Shown: positions 61,463 to 64,000 of the stretch, piece by piece
How positions within the stretch are numbered: position 1 is the stretch's first letter
Layout: every line of letters starts with the position of its first letter
Source: Mesorhizobium sp.
GTDB taxonomy: Bacteria > Pseudomonadota > Alphaproteobacteria > Rhizobiales > Rhizobiaceae
Length of the DNA stretch: 64,000 bases
Assembly: GCA_004020545.1 (NCBI GenBank)
Contig: SAQE01000004.1
Coordinates: forward strand, 1 to 64,000
Direction of reading: 5' to 3'
Position numbers and translations under genes: made by a program
Notes under the pieces: model-generated
The model's database searches: none
The model's input: only the letters and a program-made list of their open reading frames with translations
What the model was told of the DNA's origin: nothing

Positions 61463-63103
61463 ATGGTCAATCCCTACGAACAGGATCTCGACAGGAACGC
61501 CGCCAACCACCAGCCGCTGACGCCGCTCACCTATCTGGAGCGGGCGGCCAAGACCTATCCCGACCATGTCGCCATCATCCATGGCAGCCAGCGTATCTCC
61601 TATCGCGATTTCTGGCGGCGCTCGCTGAAACTCGCCTCCGCGCTCTCGAGATGCGGCATAGGCAAGGGCGATACGGTGACGGTGATGCTGTCGAACACGC
61701 CGCCGATGCTGGAAGCGCATTTCGGCGTGCCGATGGTGAAGGCGGTGCTGCATTCGCTCAACACCCGCCTCGACGCCGCCGTGATCGCCTTCCAGCTCGA
61801 CCATGCCGAGAGCAAGGTGTTGATCGTCGATCGCGAATTCTCAGGTGTGGTCAGGGAGGCGCTGGCATTGGCCAAGGCCAAGCCATTGGTCATCGACTAT
61901 GACGATCCCGACTACGCCGCCGATGCGCCCTATCCGAAAGGCGAGCGGATCGGCACGGTCGACTACGAAGGCTTTGTCGCCGGCGGCGACGAGGCTTTCG
62001 CCTGGTCGATGCCCGACGACGAGTGGGACGCCATCTCGCTCAACTACACTTCCGGCACGACAGGCAATCCGAAGGGCGTCGTCTACCACCATCGTGGCGC
62101 GGCGCTGATGGCCTACACCAACACCATCCATGCCGGCATGGCCAAGCATGCGGTCTATCTCTGGACGCTGCCGATGTTCCACTGCAACGGCTGGTGCTTC
62201 CCCTGGACGCTCGCCGTGCAGGCCGGCACCCATGTCTGCCTGCGCTGGGTGCGGGCAAAGCCGATGTATGATGCGATCGCCGACCACGGCGTCACCCATC
62301 TCTGCGGCGCGCCGATCGTCATGTCGGTGTTGATCAACGCGAAGGAAGAGGACAAGCGCCAGTTCCCGCAGACCGTCACCTTCAACACGGCCGCCGCGCC
62401 GCCGCCGGAGGCGGTGCTTTCCGGCATGGCCGATGCCGGCTTTGCCGTCACCCATCTCTACGGCCTGACCGAGACCTATGGGCCGGCCGTCGTCAACGAG
62501 TGGCACAACGAGTGGGATGAGCTCGACAAGGGGCCGAGGACGGCGAAGAAGGCGCGCCAGGGCGTGCGCTATGCCTCGCTCGAAGGGCTCACGGTGATGA
62601 ACCCCGAGACGATGGCCGAGACGCCGGCCGACGGCGAGACAATCGGCGAGGTCATGTTCCGCGGCAACATCGTCATGAAGGGCTATCTGAAGAACCGCAA
62701 GGCGACCGACGAGGCCTTCGCCGGCGGCTGGTTCCATTCCGGCGATCTCGGCGTCATGCACCCGGATGGCTACATCCAGCTCAAGGACCGCTCCAAGGAC
62801 ATCATCATCTCGGGCGGCGAGAACATCTCGTCGATCGAGGTCGAGGACGCGCTCTACAAGCATCCCTCCGTCGCCTCCTGCGGCGTCGTCGCCCGCGCTG
62901 ACGAAAAATGGGGCGAGGTGCCGGTCGCTTACGTCGAGCTGAAGCCGGGCAAGACGGCAACAGAGGCCGAGATCATCGAGCACTGCCGCAGCCTGCTCGC
63001 CCGCTTCAAGGTGCCGAGGGCCGTAGTGTTCGCCGAAATTCCAAAGACCTCGACGGGGAAAATCCAGAAGTTCCGGTTGAGGGACATGGCGAAGGGGGCG
63101 TAG
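61463..63103 (+). CDS. Acyl-CoA synthetase (AMP-forming)
   Basis: 546 residues, ANL superfamily. The P-loop-like motif NYTSGTTGNPKGVVYHH lies near residue 193, AAPPPEAVL and LYGLTETYGP near 310-340, GWFHSGDLGV near 427, KDRSKDIIISGGENIS near 440, and the catalytic Lys sits in KTSTGKIQKF near the end. It activates a carboxylic acid, probably medium-chain or branched; the AlkK/propionyl-butyryl type is likely but not certain. GGGGAGGA precedes ATG 61463. It stands alone, divergent from the SorC-type gene. Confidence 0.88.
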   Translation: MVNPYEQDLDRNAANHQPLTPLTYLERAAKTYPDHVAIIHGSQRISYRDFWRRSLKLASALSRCGIGKGDTVTVMLSNTPPMLEAHFGVPMVKAVLHSLNTRLDAAVIAFQLDHAESKVLIVDREFSGVVREALALAKAKPLVIDYDDPDYAADAPYPKGERIGTVDYEGFVAGGDEAFAWSMPDDEWDAISLNYTSGTTGNPKGVVYHHRGAALMAYTNTIHAGMAKHAVYLWTLPMFHCNGWCFPWTLAVQAGTHVCLRWVRAKPMYDAIADHGVTHLCGAPIVMSVLINAKEEDKRQFPQTVTFNTAAAPPPEAVLSGMADAGFAVTHLYGLTETYGPAVVNEWHNEWDELDKGPRTAKKARQGVRYASLEGLTVMNPETMAETPADGETIGEVMFRGNIVMKGYLKNRKATDEAFAGGWFHSGDLGVMHPDGYIQLKDRSKDIIISGGENISSIEVEDALYKHPSVASCGVVARADEKWGEVPVAYVELKPGKTATEAEIIEHCRSLLARFKVPRAVVFAEIPKTSTGKIQKFRLRDMAKGA

Positions 63104-63559
63104 GCCTGCGTCGCGCATTTACGCTGTGGCTGCGACCTGGGGAGAGTTCGCCTCCGCCGTTCGCGACGTCGGCATCCGAGCAAACGCATTAAATCCGCTC
63201 CCGGACCTGATGGAGATCCGGTGGGAAAAGCAGGTTTTCTGGCGGGATGAATAGCGCGCGCGCCGTCGTTAACTGCAAAGCGAACGGTCGGGTCGAGCCA
63301 CCGGCACGACCCAGGTAACGGTTGATTCAACCGCTGCTGGTATTGTGAAAGTGGCGGCTCCGACGGTGTGGCAGGGGTGCTGGGCGTCGAAGCCGCCTGC
63401 GCGGCCAATGGGCAGTAGACCGCGCTGTCTCAGAATAGGACAGCGCGGTCTATGATTAGTTAATGCTAATGGACCTTCCCGGGTAAGCTTTCGCCGTTTC
63501 GGGATTGGCCGGCCCTGGCATCCGTGTTGCGCGGCGGTTCCATCTTGGAGGAAGATGGA
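63104..63559 (+). other. 456-bp gap with a perfect 14-bp hairpin
   Basis: No gene was recognised here. TAGACCGCGCTGTC (63416-63429) and GACAGCGCGGTCTA (63439-63452) form a perfect inverted repeat with a 9-nt loop. It lacks a T tract, so it may be a dispersed repeat, factor site or bidirectional terminator. The rest shows nothing with a clear coding or RNA signature. Confidence 0.55.
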
Positions 63560-63745
63560 ATGGGTTTGGCCAATGACCTATTCGACAAGGCATTGACGTT
63601 TCAGTGTCCGCGCTGCCACGCCGCGTTGATCAAGAAAGGCTCGTGGATCAAGAGCGTCACAACTTTCAAGTGCGAACGCTGCAACAAAACGGTGCGCCTG
63701 TCCTATACGGACAAGCTGGCGATTTTCGAACGGCATCGACGTTAG
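63560..63745 (+). CDS. Small zinc-ribbon protein
   Basis: 61 residues. Two CxxC pairs, CPRCH and CERCN, 22 residues apart, make a zinc ribbon; a basic KKGSWIKSVTTFKCER stretch lies between them. The last helix reads YTDKLAIFERHRR. The ribosome site GGAGG lies about 9 nt before ATG 63560. Such proteins bind nucleic acid or a protein partner; no specific function is evident and no operon partner is visible. Confidence 0.65.
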   Translation: MGLANDLFDKALTFQCPRCHAALIKKGSWIKSVTTFKCERCNKTVRLSYTDKLAIFERHRR

Positions 63746-64000
63746 ACAGCATTGCCCGCGAGCAACGAGCGGCCCGGCACGCTGGCGGGGTAGGCCAGGA
63801 CGGGCCGGGCCTCACCGGCGAGGCAGTGTACGAAAAACAATCCGCCGGCTGAAATGGTGATATCAGGCATCCCTGGTGTTTTCGCCATGCGAACGAAGGA
63901 CGCCTGGCGTGGCGCGCTTGCGCGCTGGTGAGCATCAAAGGCTGGTGATCGCCGCGATGTAAGGTGCAAACCTGCGCCTCGCTTCGCTCATTGCGTCGCG
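63746..64000. other. Right-edge region without a supported gene
   Basis: About 255 bp with no clear gene. A 75-codon minus-strand frame (63742-63969) exists but lacks a ribosome site and recognisable sequence. The final bases may belong to a feature beyond the window. Confidence 0.4.

Noticed and set aside
63742-63969. 75-codon minus-strand frame at the right edge
   Set aside because: No ribosome site, no recognised family, and composition like non-coding DNA.

Overview
The window is GC-rich, gene-dense bacterial chromosome with many ABC uptake operons for sugars and amino acids. Gene types, codon bias, an FMN riboswitch ahead of ribH, and modular palindromic intergenic repeats all suggest an alphaproteobacterium of the Rhizobiales, most likely Mesorhizobium or a close relative in Phyllobacteriaceae. 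This is inferred from recall of the families, without any search. No rRNA, tRNA, CRISPR array or transposase was seen.

Layout. 1-9847: a minus-strand sugar operon (binding protein, two permeases, two TIM-barrel isomerases, Gfo/Idh oxidoreductase, alpha/beta hydrolase, ribulose-phosphate-epimerase-like protein, start of a ROK kinase), a divergent second Gfo/Idh gene and a LacI regulator. 10080-12310: PfkB kinase and GatZ-like protein, probably a tagatose-type route. 12307-16648: Lrp regulator with MFS exporter, GNAT, anmK, and an SDR lacking the catalytic Tyr. 16842-19833: a periplasmic binding protein, a glutamate-transporter-fold (DAACS) carrier with altered binding residues, and an Asp/Glu racemase. 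20037-23970: metQ-metN-metI and an Fe(II)/2-oxoglutarate-type oxygenase. 24218-25751: a decayed zone with an hpaH remnant, intact hpaR and a broken livM. 26026-32238: NRAMP-related transporter, flavodoxin-like protein, LysR, quinone-oxidoreductase-like protein and small genes.

32553-39043: LacI regulator, complete ABC sugar importer and a GH63-like glycosidase. 39154-46579: a tight five-gene operon, SWIM zinc finger - DUF5691-like - MoxR AAA+ ATPase - DUF5682-like putative hydrolase - VWA protein. This is the best candidate in the window for a poorly described system. 46597-49630: MgtC-like protein, a 52-residue membrane peptide, class II fructose-bisphosphate aldolase, and ribH behind an FMN riboswitch.

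49846-56007: mtnA and mtnK (methylthioribose salvage) facing a ribose-type ABC importer across a 29-bp palindrome, so the importer probably brings in methylthioribose or a related 5-deoxypentose. 56229-57937: a D-Ala-D-Ala ligase with a C39-like peptidase. 58157-61259: a fused class II aldolase/SDR with a SorC-type regulator. 61463-63103: an acyl-CoA synthetase. 63560-63745: a small zinc-ribbon protein.

Most operons are translationally coupled (ATGA or TGATG overlaps). Several have visible palindromic operators next to a LacI, Lrp, MarR or SorC gene. Function calls rest on motif recognition by eye. Starts were chosen from Shine-Dalgarno spacing and overlap with neighbours.
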